DNA of 31,435 nucleotides from assembly GCA_910584395.1 (NCBI GenBank), contig CAJUAS010000022.1:1-31435 (forward strand). Direction: 5' to 3'. Under the pieces are notes generated by a model. It made no database searches, had not been told where the DNA came from, and worked only from the letters and a program-made list of their open reading frames with translations. The translations under genes and the position numbers were made by a program. Source of the stretch: an uncultured Oscillospiraceae bacterium. Its GTDB lineage: Bacteria > Bacillota > Clostridia > Oscillospirales > Oscillospiraceae. Below, one piece after another: positions 7,729 to 16,417 of this stretch (positions are counted from its first letter, which is position 1; the number at the start of each line of letters is the position of its first letter).

Positions 7729-7745
7729 CGCCCCCTGCGGGGGCG
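7729..7745 (+). other. GC hairpin in the leader of the transglutaminase-like gene
   Basis: A seven-base perfect stem, CGCCCCC and GGGGGCG around a TGC loop, sits between the promoter and the ribosome-binding site. It has no T run, so it is not a terminator. It could stabilise the message or tune translation; this is inference. Confidence 0.35.
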
Positions 7746-7764
7746 TTGAAAGGAGCGGAGGGAC

Positions 7765-8754
7765 ATGGCCGCAAAGGGAAAAATCTTGTCCGCGCTGCTG
7801 GCGCTGGCGCTGCTGGCGGGCTGCACCGGCCGGAAGGCCGCGGGAAACGAGGAGATCTACCTGACGCCCACGGTGCTGGCGGAGGTGGCGCTCGGCGAGG
7901 AGGCCGTGGCCATGGCCGCCGCCCCGGCGGTCCACGATTTGCTGCTGCCCGAGCATCCGGGGAAGCGGGTGGCGCGCAGCGACAAGGCGGAGGTGGACTA
8001 TTCCAACGCCGACGACGGCTATATTATGGTGTGTTACACCGCCCAAAGCGACCGCCGGCTCAAGGCCAAGGTCACCGGCCCGGCTACCGAGGGCGGGTAT
8101 CAGTATAACCTTACCCAAGGGGAGTGGACGACCTTCCCCCTCTCCGACGGCAGCGGGAAATATGAGGTCAAGGTCTACGAGCAGAACCCCGCTACGGGGA
8201 AATACGCCGTGATGCTCACCGCCAACTTCACCGCCAAGCTCTCCGACGAATTTGCCCCCTTCCTGCGGCCCAACCAGTATGTGGACTACGCCGATGCGGC
8301 CAACACGCTGGCCAAGGCGGAGGAGCTGACCGCAGGGGTGGAGGACAATCTGGAGAAGGTGGAGAAGGTCTACGACTTTGTGGTGGACTATCTCACTTAC
8401 GACACCGAGCTGGCCCAGACGGTGAAGAGCGGCTATCTGCCCGTGCTGGACGATGTGCTGGCAACGAAAAAGGGTATCTGCTTTGACTACGCCGCCTTGA
8501 TGACCGCCATGCTCCGCTTTCAGGGCGTGCCCTGCAAGTTGGTGGTGGGCTATGTGGGGACGGTGGAACCCGCCTACCACGCGTGGATCAGCGTGTGGAC
8601 GGAGGAGCAGGGCTGGGTGGACGGCGCGATCTACTTTGACGGCACGGCGTGGCAGCGGATGGATCCCACCTTCGCGTCCTCCGGGAAGGGCAGCGAGGCC
8701 ATTATGAAGTACATTGGCGACGGCAGCAATTACAGCACGCGGTATCTCTATTGA
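7765..8754 (+). CDS. Lipoprotein with transglutaminase-like domain
   Basis: A 329-residue protein beginning with a lipoprotein signal. Its h-region is rich in Leu/Ala and its lipobox LLAGC places the modified cysteine at Cys20. The C-terminal third is a transglutaminase-like (papain-fold) domain with the full triad: Cys239 in GICFDYAALM, His272 in YHAW and Asp300 in MDPTF. In bacteria most such domains act as surface peptidases or crosslinking enzymes rather than true transglutaminases. The middle (about 90-160) may be a beta-sandwich module. GGAGCGGAGGG precedes the ATG. It is divergent from the signalling operon and followed by a terminator hairpin at 8796, so it is probably a single-gene unit. 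Its substrate is unknown. Confidence 0.85.
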   Translation: MAAKGKILSALLALALLAGCTGRKAAGNEEIYLTPTVLAEVALGEEAVAMAAAPAVHDLLLPEHPGKRVARSDKAEVDYSNADDGYIMVCYTAQSDRRLKAKVTGPATEGGYQYNLTQGEWTTFPLSDGSGKYEVKVYEQNPATGKYAVMLTANFTAKLSDEFAPFLRPNQYVDYADAANTLAKAEELTAGVEDNLEKVEKVYDFVVDYLTYDTELAQTVKSGYLPVLDDVLATKKGICFDYAALMTAMLRFQGVPCKLVVGYVGTVEPAYHAWISVWTEEQGWVDGAIYFDGTAWQRMDPTFASSGKGSEAIMKYIGDGSNYSTRYLY

Positions 8755-8771
8755 GAGATTTGCGGGAAGCA

Positions 8772-8800
8772 TTTACAAACGGCGAAAAATAAGATAAAAT
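8772..8800 (+). promoter_or_regulatory. Sigma-A promoter of the pilus-like operon
   Basis: TTTACA (8772-8777) and TAAAAT (8795-8800) are separated by exactly 17 bases, close to consensus. The -10 box overlaps the left foot of the terminator hairpin that closes the upstream gene, so transcription would begin inside that hairpin's left arm. Confidence 0.65.
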
Positions 8801-8831
8801 AGGCTTGCGGCATTGCCGCAAGCCTATTTTT
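8796..8831. terminator. Terminator after the transglutaminase-like gene
   Basis: A 16-base perfect stem (8796-8811 and 8815-8830) with an ATT loop ends in a run of five T (8827-8831). It is a textbook Rho-independent terminator and would insulate the pilus-like operon from upstream transcription. Its left arm overlaps the next operon's promoter. Confidence 0.9.
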
Positions 8832-8859
8832 GAGCCTGAAAGCGGGGAGGGCGCGTCCC

Positions 8860-9903
8860 ATGAAAAAAACCTTACACCAAGAGACGGTGGCCGGGCTGTG
8901 TCTGGAGCTGTCCCTGCTTGTCCACGCCGGGGTGATGACCTCGGATGCCCTCGCCCTGCTGGCGGAGGGGAGCGAGGGGGAGGAAAAAGCCCTCCTTGCC
9001 GCCATGGCCCGGCGGGTGGACGGCGGCGCGACCCTTTCCGAAGCGATGGAGGAGAGCGAAGCCTTCCCCGGCTATGCCGTGGGGCTGGTGGCCGTGGGAG
9101 AGCAGTCGGGCCGCACCGAGGAGGCTTTGGGCGCGCTGGCGGAGTATTATGAGCGGCGCAGCCGCATGGAGCGGCAGCTGCGAAACACCCTTCTCTACCC
9201 CGCTGTTCTGCTGGGGCTGATGCTGGTGGTCATTGGCGTGCTGCTGGTGAAGGTGCTTCCCATTTTTGACGAGGTATACGCCGCACTGGGCGGGCAGCTC
9301 ACCGGCGTGGCCGGAGGGCTGCTGACGGTGGGACGGTGGCTGGACGCCGCCCTGCCTGTGCTGCTGGCCCTGCTGGCGGTTTTGGCGGCGGCCGCGGCGG
9401 CTTACGTCCTGCTGCCCGGTTTTCGCCAAAAGCTCCGGGCGCTGGGCGGAGAAAACCGGGGGGCGAAGGGCCTGTCCCGCACGCTGGCTTCCGCCAAGGT
9501 GGCGCAGGCTTTGTCCATGGCGCTGGCCAGCGGCATGGCCGCGTCCGAGGCGGTGGAGCTGGCGGGCCGGCTGACGCGGGAGGACGCCCCCGCCGCCGCC
9601 CGCCGCTGCGGGGACTGCAAGGCGCGGCTGGACGCAGGGGAACGGCTGGGCGCGGCCATGGGGGCGAGCGGCCTCCTTCCCCCGGCCCAGTGCCGCCTTC
9701 TGGACACGGCGGAGCGGAGCGGCCGGGTGGACGGGGCGATGGAGCATATCGCCCGGCAGTTGGATCAGGAGGGAGACGCTGCACTGGAGCGCTTGGCCGG
9801 CCGGGTAGAGCCGGCTTTGGTGCTGGCGGCGTCGGCGCTGGTGGGGGTCATTCTCCTGTCGGTGATGCTCCCCCTGATGCACATTATGTCGGCCATTGGG
9901 TGA
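8860..9903 (+). CDS. pilC: PilC/GspF-type pilus inner-membrane platform protein
   Basis: A 347-residue protein with the two tandem GspF/PilC helical domains (about 8-120 and 210-330). Each carries the family pattern: LLVHAGVMTSDALALLAEGS with GEQSGRTEEAL in the first, and MALASGMAASEAVELAG with AERSGRVDGAM in the second. Membrane segments lie at about 110-136, 162-184 and 318-342. The family forms the platform that couples the pilus ATPase to pilin assembly. The length is somewhat short of the usual 400, mainly at the N-terminus. The ATG at 8860 follows GGGGAGG with about 9 bases of spacing; a TTG at 8830 lies inside the terminator and is unlikely. It is the first gene of a packed operon that ends with pilT. 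Confidence 0.92.
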   Translation: MKKTLHQETVAGLCLELSLLVHAGVMTSDALALLAEGSEGEEKALLAAMARRVDGGATLSEAMEESEAFPGYAVGLVAVGEQSGRTEEALGALAEYYERRSRMERQLRNTLLYPAVLLGLMLVVIGVLLVKVLPIFDEVYAALGGQLTGVAGGLLTVGRWLDAALPVLLALLAVLAAAAAAYVLLPGFRQKLRALGGENRGAKGLSRTLASAKVAQALSMALASGMAASEAVELAGRLTREDAPAAARRCGDCKARLDAGERLGAAMGASGLLPPAQCRLLDTAERSGRVDGAMEHIARQLDQEGDAALERLAGRVEPALVLAASALVGVILLSVMLPLMHIMSAIG

Positions 9904-9907
9904 CGGG

Positions 9908-10231
9908 ATGAGACGAGGAAGAAAGAGCCGCTTTTCCGGCCTGTTGGCCCTGATCGTGCCGGTTTTGCTGTTGGCGGCGGTTTGGATGTTTGCCCGGGGG
10001 GCGGAGCGGCTGGACGAGGGCCGGGGCGACGAGGCCCGCGCCCGGCTGGAGGACGCCATCCGCCGGGGCTGCACGGCCTGCTATGCCGCCGAGGGCAGCT
10101 ACCCCGAAAGTCTGGACTATCTGGAGGAACACTATGGGCTTCAGATCGACAGGGAGCATTACGCGGTGTTTTACGAGCCCTTTGGCGCGAACCTGATGCC
10201 TAACTTTACCGTATTGGAGCGGAAGCCATGA
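9908..10231 (+). CDS. Small single-pass membrane protein of the pilus-like operon
   Basis: A 107-residue protein with a basic start (MRRGRKSRFSG) and a strongly hydrophobic segment at about 11-29. The rest is soluble and contains GSYPESLDYLEEHYGL, a pattern like the C-terminal halves of some pseudopilins, where a Tyr-Pro pair is followed by a Leu-rich helix. No clear prepilin peptidase site (Gly then Phe, with Glu at +5) is present. It starts 4 bases after pilC and overlaps the next gene by 4 bases, so it is co-translated with the pilus genes. A minor pilin-like or assembly role is inferred from context. I cannot name the family. Confidence 0.65.
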   Translation: MRRGRKSRFSGLLALIVPVLLLAAVWMFARGAERLDEGRGDEARARLEDAIRRGCTACYAAEGSYPESLDYLEEHYGLQIDREHYAVFYEPFGANLMPNFTVLERKP

Positions 10232-10722
10232 GAGAGGAACGGCGGCAAAACCACATTACGGCGCTGGCGGCGGTGACGCTGCTGGCGGTGTTCGCCGTGT
10301 CCATCCTGCTGGCCCTGCTGGCGGGGGCGGGAGCATACCGCCGTCTGGTAGACCGGGACGCCGCCGCCTTTGACGCGCGCACCGCGGCCCAGTACCTTGC
10401 CACCCGGGTGCGGCAGAACGACGGGGCGGACGCGGTGGCCGTGGAGGACTTCTGGGGCGCAGACTGCCTGACCTTAAAGGAGTGGAACGGCGGCTATGTG
10501 AGCCAATATGTCACCCGCCTTTACTGCTATGACGGCTCGCTGTGGGAGCTGTACACCGCCGCCGACGTGGAGGCGGAGCTGACCGACGGCGAACGGGTAA
10601 TGGAGCTGGACGGGTTGGAACTTTCCTTAGAGGACGGACTGCTGAACGCCGCTCTCACCCTGAAAAGCGGGGAGACGGAGACGGTGATCCTCTCCCTCCG
10701 CAGCGGGGAGGTGGGGACATGA
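10228..10722 (+). CDS. DUF4860-like membrane protein of the pilus-like operon
   Basis: A 164-residue protein with one N-terminal membrane segment (about 11-33) and a beta-rich outer domain. The stretch YVSQYVTRLYCYDGSLWELY resembles the DUF4860 family, which I recall from clostridial type IV pilus clusters; this assignment is from memory. Its exact role is not known. A shape of one membrane helix followed by a beta domain suits a minor pilin or alignment protein. The start codon overlaps the previous stop (ATGA-type, 4 bases), and its own stop overlaps the next start the same way, which implies strict co-expression. Confidence 0.7.
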   Translation: MREERRQNHITALAAVTLLAVFAVSILLALLAGAGAYRRLVDRDAAAFDARTAAQYLATRVRQNDGADAVAVEDFWGADCLTLKEWNGGYVSQYVTRLYCYDGSLWELYTAADVEAELTDGERVMELDGLELSLEDGLLNAALTLKSGETETVILSLRSGEVGT

Positions 10723-11150
10723 GACGGGATAAAACTCCCCTCCTCCTCATGGAGCAGTTGGTGACCCTGCTGGTGTTCGCCTTGGCGGCGGCGGTCTGTC
10801 TGCAAGCCTTTGTGACGGCGGACGGCCTCTCCCGCCGCATGGCCGACCGGGAACAGGCGGCGATCCACTGCCAAAATGTGGCGGAGATCCTGCGGAACAA
10901 GGCGGGGGATTTCTCCGCCGCCGCCGGGATACTGAACGCCCAGTATGCGGACGAAAACTCCCTGATGATAGACTACACAGAGGACTGGACTTTAGCGGAC
11001 AATACAGCCCGTTATATCCTCGGCGCGAGCCGGAGGGAGACCTCTGTCCCCGGCTTGAGAAAGGCGGAGGTCTGGTGTCGGGACGAAGCGGCTGGGGACG
11101 AGCTGTTTCGCATCGAAGTGGCTTGGCAGGAGGTGACGGCGGATGAATGA
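10719..11150 (+). CDS. Pilin-like protein with non-canonical leader
   Basis: A 143-residue protein. A short basic leader (MRRDKTP) is followed by LLLMEQLVTLLVFALAAAVC, which resembles the class-3 N-terminal helix of type IV pilins and pseudopilins with Glu at the +5 position (Glu12). The residue where the prepilin peptidase would cut is Pro7 instead of the usual Gly or Ala, so processing is uncertain. The C-terminal part is a soluble domain with two cysteines. The ATG at 10719 overlaps the upstream stop codon (ATGA). A longer reading of the same frame from 10542 lies inside the previous gene and is rejected. It is probably a minor pilin or pseudopilin. Confidence 0.68.
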   Translation: MRRDKTPLLLMEQLVTLLVFALAAAVCLQAFVTADGLSRRMADREQAAIHCQNVAEILRNKAGDFSAAAGILNAQYADENSLMIDYTEDWTLADNTARYILGASRRETSVPGLRKAEVWCRDEAAGDELFRIEVAWQEVTADE

Positions 11151-11583
11151 GAAGAAGGACCGCCTGTTCATCCCGCCCGTCGGGGCAAGCTCCCTGCTGG
11201 CGGCCTTTGCGGTGCTGTGTCTGGTGGTGTTTGCCCTGCTGGGGCTGTCCACCGTCCGCGCCGACGAGCGTCTTTCCGACGCGTCCTTACAAGCGACCAA
11301 GGACTACTACGCCGCCGACTGTGAGGCGCAGGAAATTCTGGCCCGCATCCGAAACGGCGAAGTGCCCGAGGGGGTGCAGATGGCGATGACGGGGCTGAAC
11401 TCCTTTGAAACCTATGCCCTGTACGCCGTCCCCATCTCGGACACGCAGGAGCTTCAGGTGACGGTGCTGGTGGAAAATGAGCTGACTGGAGAAAGCTGGC
11501 GGGTTCTGCGCTGGCAGGCCGCGCCCACCGGGGAGTGGGAGGGAGACGATTCCCTCCGCCTCTGGGATGGGGAAAACGAATGA
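11143..11583 (+). CDS. Small single-pass membrane or pilin-like protein
   Basis: A 146-residue protein with a basic, hydrophilic start and one membrane helix at about 15-36 after VGASSLLAAFAV. Gly14 could mark a leader cut, but the +5 residue is not Glu, so this is a weak pilin match. The outer domain has an acidic C-terminus (LWDGENE). Its start overlaps the previous gene by 8 bases and pilT follows 12 bases downstream. The family is not recognised; membership in the pilus-like machine is inferred from operon position and from sharing the single-helix layout of its three neighbours. Confidence 0.6.
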   Translation: MNEKKDRLFIPPVGASSLLAAFAVLCLVVFALLGLSTVRADERLSDASLQATKDYYAADCEAQEILARIRNGEVPEGVQMAMTGLNSFETYALYAVPISDTQELQVTVLVENELTGESWRVLRWQAAPTGEWEGDDSLRLWDGENE

Positions 11584-11595
11584 GGAGACGATAAC

Positions 11596-12654
11596 ATGGC
11601 GGAATTATTAGACTACTTAAAACAAGCGGTTGACCGCGGCGCGTCCGACCTCTTTTTTGTGGCCGGGGGCGCGGTAAGCGTGAAAGAGGAGGGACGGCTC
11701 ACGGCGCTGGAGGAGGAGCGGCTCAAGCCACAGGACAGCGAGCGGCTCATCGCCGCCATCTACGAGCAGGCGGGGCGTTCCCCCGTGCTCTTTCGGGAGA
11801 AGGGGGACGACGACTTCTCTTTTTCCGTGCCCGGTCTGGCCCGCTTCCGGGTGAACGCCTACCGCCAGCGCGGCTCGCTGGCGGCGGTGGTGCGGGTGGT
11901 GGCCTTTTCCATCCCCGACTACCAGACCCTCCACATCCCCGAGGCGGTAATGGCCCTCAGCGAGGTAAAAAGCGGCATGGTGCTGGTCACCGGCACGGCG
12001 GGGAGCGGAAAATCCACCACGCAGGCGTGCCTTGTTGACCGCATCAACCGCACCCGCCCGGCCCACATCATCACCTTGGAAGACCCCATCGAATTCCTCC
12101 ACCGCAACCAGCAGTCCATTGTCTCCCAGCGGGAGGTGGCCACCGACACCGCCGACTACCTCTCCGCCCTGCGCGCCTGCCTGCGGCAAGCCCCCGACGT
12201 GATCCAACTGGGGGAGATGCGCGACCACGAGACCATCCGCACCGCCATGACCGCCGCCGAGACGGGCCACCTTTTGCTGGCCACCCTCCATACCAAGGGG
12301 GCGGTGAACACCATTGACCGCATTGTGGATTCCTTCCCCTCCGGGCAGCAGGAGCAGATCCGCTTTCAGCTCTCCATGGTGCTCCACACGGTGGTATCCC
12401 AGCAGCTTCTGCCCACGGTGAACGGCGGCGTAGTCCCCGCCTTTGAGCTGCTGCGTCTGGACGGCGCGGTACGAAGCCTGATCCGGGACAACAAGATCCA
12501 CCAGATCGGCTCTGCCATGGCTGCCGGGAGCGGCAAGGGGATGGTCACCATGGATCAGTCCATCCTTGCCCTGTATGAGGAGGGGCGGATCAGCCGGGAA
12601 ACCGCCCTGAACTATTGCGAAAACAAGGAGCAAATGGAACGGAAATTGGGGTAA
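11596..12654 (+). CDS. pilT: PilT-type secretion/twitching ATPase
   Basis: A 352-residue hexameric ATPase of the GspE/PilT family, of usual PilT length. The N-terminal PAS-like domain (about 1-100) precedes the RecA-like core with Walker A GTAGSGKST (133-141) and an Asp box around LEDPIEF. The Walker B region is VIQLGEMRD (202-210) and the His box is LLLATLHT. The late GAVRSLIRDNKIHQIG motif corresponds to the AIRNLIRE motif of retraction ATPases and argues for PilT over PilB. In PilT systems the protein powers pilus disassembly. Here it is the only ATPase in the cluster, so it may also drive assembly. It ends the operon that starts with pilC. Confidence 0.93.
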   Translation: MAELLDYLKQAVDRGASDLFFVAGGAVSVKEEGRLTALEEERLKPQDSERLIAAIYEQAGRSPVLFREKGDDDFSFSVPGLARFRVNAYRQRGSLAAVVRVVAFSIPDYQTLHIPEAVMALSEVKSGMVLVTGTAGSGKSTTQACLVDRINRTRPAHIITLEDPIEFLHRNQQSIVSQREVATDTADYLSALRACLRQAPDVIQLGEMRDHETIRTAMTAAETGHLLLATLHTKGAVNTIDRIVDSFPSGQQEQIRFQLSMVLHTVVSQQLLPTVNGGVVPAFELLRLDGAVRSLIRDNKIHQIGSAMAAGSGKGMVTMDQSILALYEEGRISRETALNYCENKEQMERKLG

Positions 12655-12673
12655 AAGGAAAGGAGCGTTTGCC

Positions 12674-13429
12674 ATGGAACTCCCTCTGATCGAAGGCTGT
12701 GTAGACTGTCTGCCCTCCGCCGTAGCCGCGGAGAAGGGCGGCGCAGACCGGTTGGAGCTGTGCGCCAACCTGTCCATCGGCGGGACGACCCCCTCCCGTG
12801 CCCTGCTGCGACAGGTGAAGGAGGCGTGCGCCATCCCCGTCAACGTCCTCATCCGTCCCCGGTTTGGGGACTTCCTCTACGATGGGGCGGAATTGGGGCA
12901 AATGGAGGAGGAGATCGCCGCCTTCCGGGATCTGGGCGCGAACGGCGCGGTCATCGGCGTCCTCACCCCGGACGGGGAGCTGGACGTTCCCTCCATGAAG
13001 CGGCTTATGGCCGCCGCCGGGGGGATGGAGGTCACCCTCCACCGGGCCTTTGACATGGCCCGCGACCCCTTTGAGACGCTGGAGCGGGCGGCGGAGCTGG
13101 GCTGCACCACCATTTTGACCTCCGGGCAGGCCGCTGACGCGCTGGCGGGGGCGGACGTGCTGGCGGAGCTGGTGCGCCGGGCGGCGGGCCGCATCCACAT
13201 CATGGCGGGCAGCGGCGTGCGGAAGGACAACATCCGCGCCATCCATGAAAAGACCGGCGTCCGGGTGTTCCACACCACCGGGCGGCGGGGCGCGGTGGAC
13301 AGCGGCATGATCTACCGCAAGGAAGGGGTGTCCATGGGCCTGCCCTCCCTCTCGGAATACGAGCTTTGGCGCACCAACGAGGAGGAATTTCGCTCCTGCG
13401 CCGCCATCGTTCACGGCTTGGACGCATAA
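12674..13429 (+). CDS. cutC: CutC family protein
   Basis: A 251-residue TIM-barrel protein of the CutC family (PF03932). The motifs GGADRLELCANLSIGGTTPS near residues 22-41, VNVLIRPRFGDFLY, EVTLHRAFDMARDP, LTSGQAADAL and IMAGSGVRKDN are typical of the family. CutC was first linked to copper tolerance, but its biochemical role remains unclear, and copper function should not be assumed. Length is normal. GGAAAGGAGCG lies about 10 bases before the ATG. It starts 19 bases after pilT with no terminator between, so it is likely a passenger on the pilus operon transcript. There is no evident functional link to the pilus. Confidence 0.93.
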   Translation: MELPLIEGCVDCLPSAVAAEKGGADRLELCANLSIGGTTPSRALLRQVKEACAIPVNVLIRPRFGDFLYDGAELGQMEEEIAAFRDLGANGAVIGVLTPDGELDVPSMKRLMAAAGGMEVTLHRAFDMARDPFETLERAAELGCTTILTSGQAADALAGADVLAELVRRAAGRIHIMAGSGVRKDNIRAIHEKTGVRVFHTTGRRGAVDSGMIYRKEGVSMGLPSLSEYELWRTNEEEFRSCAAIVHGLDA

Positions 13430-13436
13430 CTTGCCC

Positions 13437-13465
13437 TTGCAAAGACGCGCGGGGTGGGGTATAAT
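13437..13465 (+). promoter_or_regulatory. Strong sigma-A promoter
   Basis: TTGCAA (13437-13442) and a perfect TATAAT (13460-13465) are spaced by 17 bases. It lies immediately after cutC and drives the membrane protein gene that begins at 13510. Confidence 0.75.
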
Positions 13466-13509
13466 GTCCGAAAGAGAAATGAGAGACCGACTTTGAAGGA
13501 GGAACCCTC

Positions 13510-14013
13510 ATGGCGGAAATGCTGACCCCTGTGGGACAAAAGAAAATGAACTGGCACGTGGCGCTGATCTACTTTATCCTCTGGCTGGTGGCCATCATGG
13601 ACCTGTTCAACGGTCTGGTGGGGGTGTTCGGCGTGCAGGCCGCGCCAACAGCGGACGGCGGGATCGGCTTTGCCCTGCATACCTACCCCGACATGACCCA
13701 CCCGCAGGTCTTTATTTTGGACGGGGTGTTTCTGCTGCTCATGTCCATGTATGCGGTGTTTGTCCGCTTCCAGCTTGCCGGCTTCAAGCGACGCGCGCCG
13801 GTGTATTTGATGATCCTTTTCCTTCTCAATGTCGCGGAATCCGTCGCCTTTACCGCCGCGCTCTACGCCCTTGTCCCGGACATGGTGGCTGCCAATATCG
13901 AGCGGGGCAGCAACCCTCTGGTAAGCACCGCCGTGAATGCGGCCGTCTCTCTGGTCACCGCCGGGCTGACATGGATCTATTACCAGCGCAGGAAGGAATT
14001 GTTCACAAAATAA
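13510..14013 (+). CDS. Four-helix membrane protein of unknown function
   Basis: A 167-residue protein with four hydrophobic segments, at about 17-38, 75-94, 101-123 and 137-157. The loop between the first two holds an APTADGGIGFALHTYPD segment. It has no motif I recognise. The AAGGAGG-type site (TTGAAGGAGGAAC) precedes the ATG. It has its own near-perfect promoter and its own terminator, so it is a single-gene unit. It lies between cutC and the PTS genes without a clear functional tie to either. Possible readings are a small integral membrane sensor or a DoxX-like protein; I cannot support either. Confidence 0.7.
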   Translation: MAEMLTPVGQKKMNWHVALIYFILWLVAIMDLFNGLVGVFGVQAAPTADGGIGFALHTYPDMTHPQVFILDGVFLLLMSMYAVFVRFQLAGFKRRAPVYLMILFLLNVAESVAFTAALYALVPDMVAANIERGSNPLVSTAVNAAVSLVTAGLTWIYYQRRKELFTK

Positions 14014-14024
14014 TCCGCGAAGGG

Positions 14025-14056
14025 AAGCGCCTCAACGGGAAGTTGGGGCGCTTTTT
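14025..14056 (+). terminator. Terminator after the four-helix membrane protein
   Basis: A 12-base stem with one G-T pair (14025-14036 and 14042-14053) and a five-base loop runs into a tract of five T (14052-14056). Confidence 0.85.
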
Positions 14057-14099
14057 GTATAATTCGCAAAAAGGGAAGGGAAAAAATGCCGGCAAGGGG

Positions 14100-14129
14100 T
14101 TGCATTTTACACAAAGGATGTGCTATAAT
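14100..14129 (+). promoter_or_regulatory. Promoter of ptsI
   Basis: TTGCAT (14100-14105) and TATAAT (14124-14129), the latter with an extended TGC, are spaced by 18 bases. The transcription start is expected near 14136, which rules out the in-frame GTG at 14132 as the ptsI start. Confidence 0.7.
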
Positions 14130-14170
14130 GCGTGAGTGACCATAGACTTAACGGGGAGAGTGTTGCCGTT

Positions 14171-15781
<1,611 letters not shown>

Positions 15782-15804
15782 GACAGAAAAAAACGGGAAA
15801 AGGG

Positions 15805-15833
15805 TTGGCAAACCCGGAGATTTTTGGTATACT
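15805..15833 (+). promoter_or_regulatory. Promoter of the crr-ptsH-EIICB genes
   Basis: TTGGCA (15805-15810) and TATACT (15828-15833) are separated by 17 bases, just after the ptsI stop. It gives the downstream PTS genes transcription independent of ptsI. Confidence 0.65.
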
Positions 15834-15841
15834 CATAAAAC

Positions 15842-15860
15842 TGCGGCTCTGTCAGCCGCA
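15842..15860 (+). other. Leader hairpin next to the crr ribosome-binding site
   Basis: TGCGGCT (15842-15848) and AGCCGCA (15854-15860) pair perfectly around a five-base loop. The 3' arm ends one base before the AGGGAGG ribosome-binding site. It begins within about ten bases of the expected transcription start. It may protect the 5' end or tune translation. It does not match the RNA targets of PTS antiterminators known to me. Confidence 0.4.
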
Positions 15861-15876
15861 AGGGAGGAAATGAAAA

Positions 15877-16377
15877 ATGGGCTTTTTCAAAAACCTGTTC
15901 GGCGGCGGCGAGGCCAAGACTCCCGCGCTGGACGCAGTGTACGCCCCTGTTGCCGGAGAGGCCGTCCCCATCAGCGAGGTGTCCGACCCCACCTTCGGGG
16001 AGGAGATCTTGGGGAAGGGCATTGCCTTCCGCCCCGCCGAGGGCAAGGTGTTTGCCCCCTGCGACGCCTCCGTGGATCTGATGTTTGACACCGGCCACGC
16101 CGTCAGCCTTGTGGCCGACTTCGGCGCGGAGATCCTGATCCATGTGGGTCTGGACACGGTGAACCTCAAGGGCGAGCACTTCACCATCCACGCCAAGACG
16201 GGGGACAAGGTGAAGAAGGGCGACCTGCTCATCGAGTTCGATGTGGCCGCCATCTCCGCCGCCGGGTACGACGTGATCACCCCGCTGGTGATCTGCAACA
16301 CCCCCGACTATACCACCGTCAACGTCCATACCGGCCCTGTCGCCCCCGGCGATCTGGTGCTGGAGCTTGGCAAATAA
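15877..16377 (+). CDS. crr: PTS EIIA of the glucose family (Crr-like)
   Basis: A 166-residue phosphocarrier that takes phosphate from HPr at His89 in ILIHVGLDTV and passes it to an EIIB cysteine. His74 in DTGHAVSL is the second active-site histidine. The N-terminal 20 residues (MGFFKNLFGGG...) form an amphipathic leader as in E. coli Crr. The core starts at VYAPVAGEAVPISEV and ends with HTGPVAPGDLVLEL. It lacks any fused transporter domain, so it must serve the EIICB gene downstream and perhaps other PTS permeases that lack their own EIIA. ptsH follows 40 bases later. Confidence 0.93.
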   Translation: MGFFKNLFGGGEAKTPALDAVYAPVAGEAVPISEVSDPTFGEEILGKGIAFRPAEGKVFAPCDASVDLMFDTGHAVSLVADFGAEILIHVGLDTVNLKGEHFTIHAKTGDKVKKGDLLIEFDVAAISAAGYDVITPLVICNTPDYTTVNVHTGPVAPGDLVLELGK

Positions 16378-16417
16378 GAGTGAAAACCTCAACGTCCTGT
16401 TAAGGAGGTGAAACAGC

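Noticed and set aside
14132..14170. GTG at 14132 as the ptsI start
   Set aside because: It lies three bases after the -10 box, before the expected transcription start, and has no ribosome-binding site.
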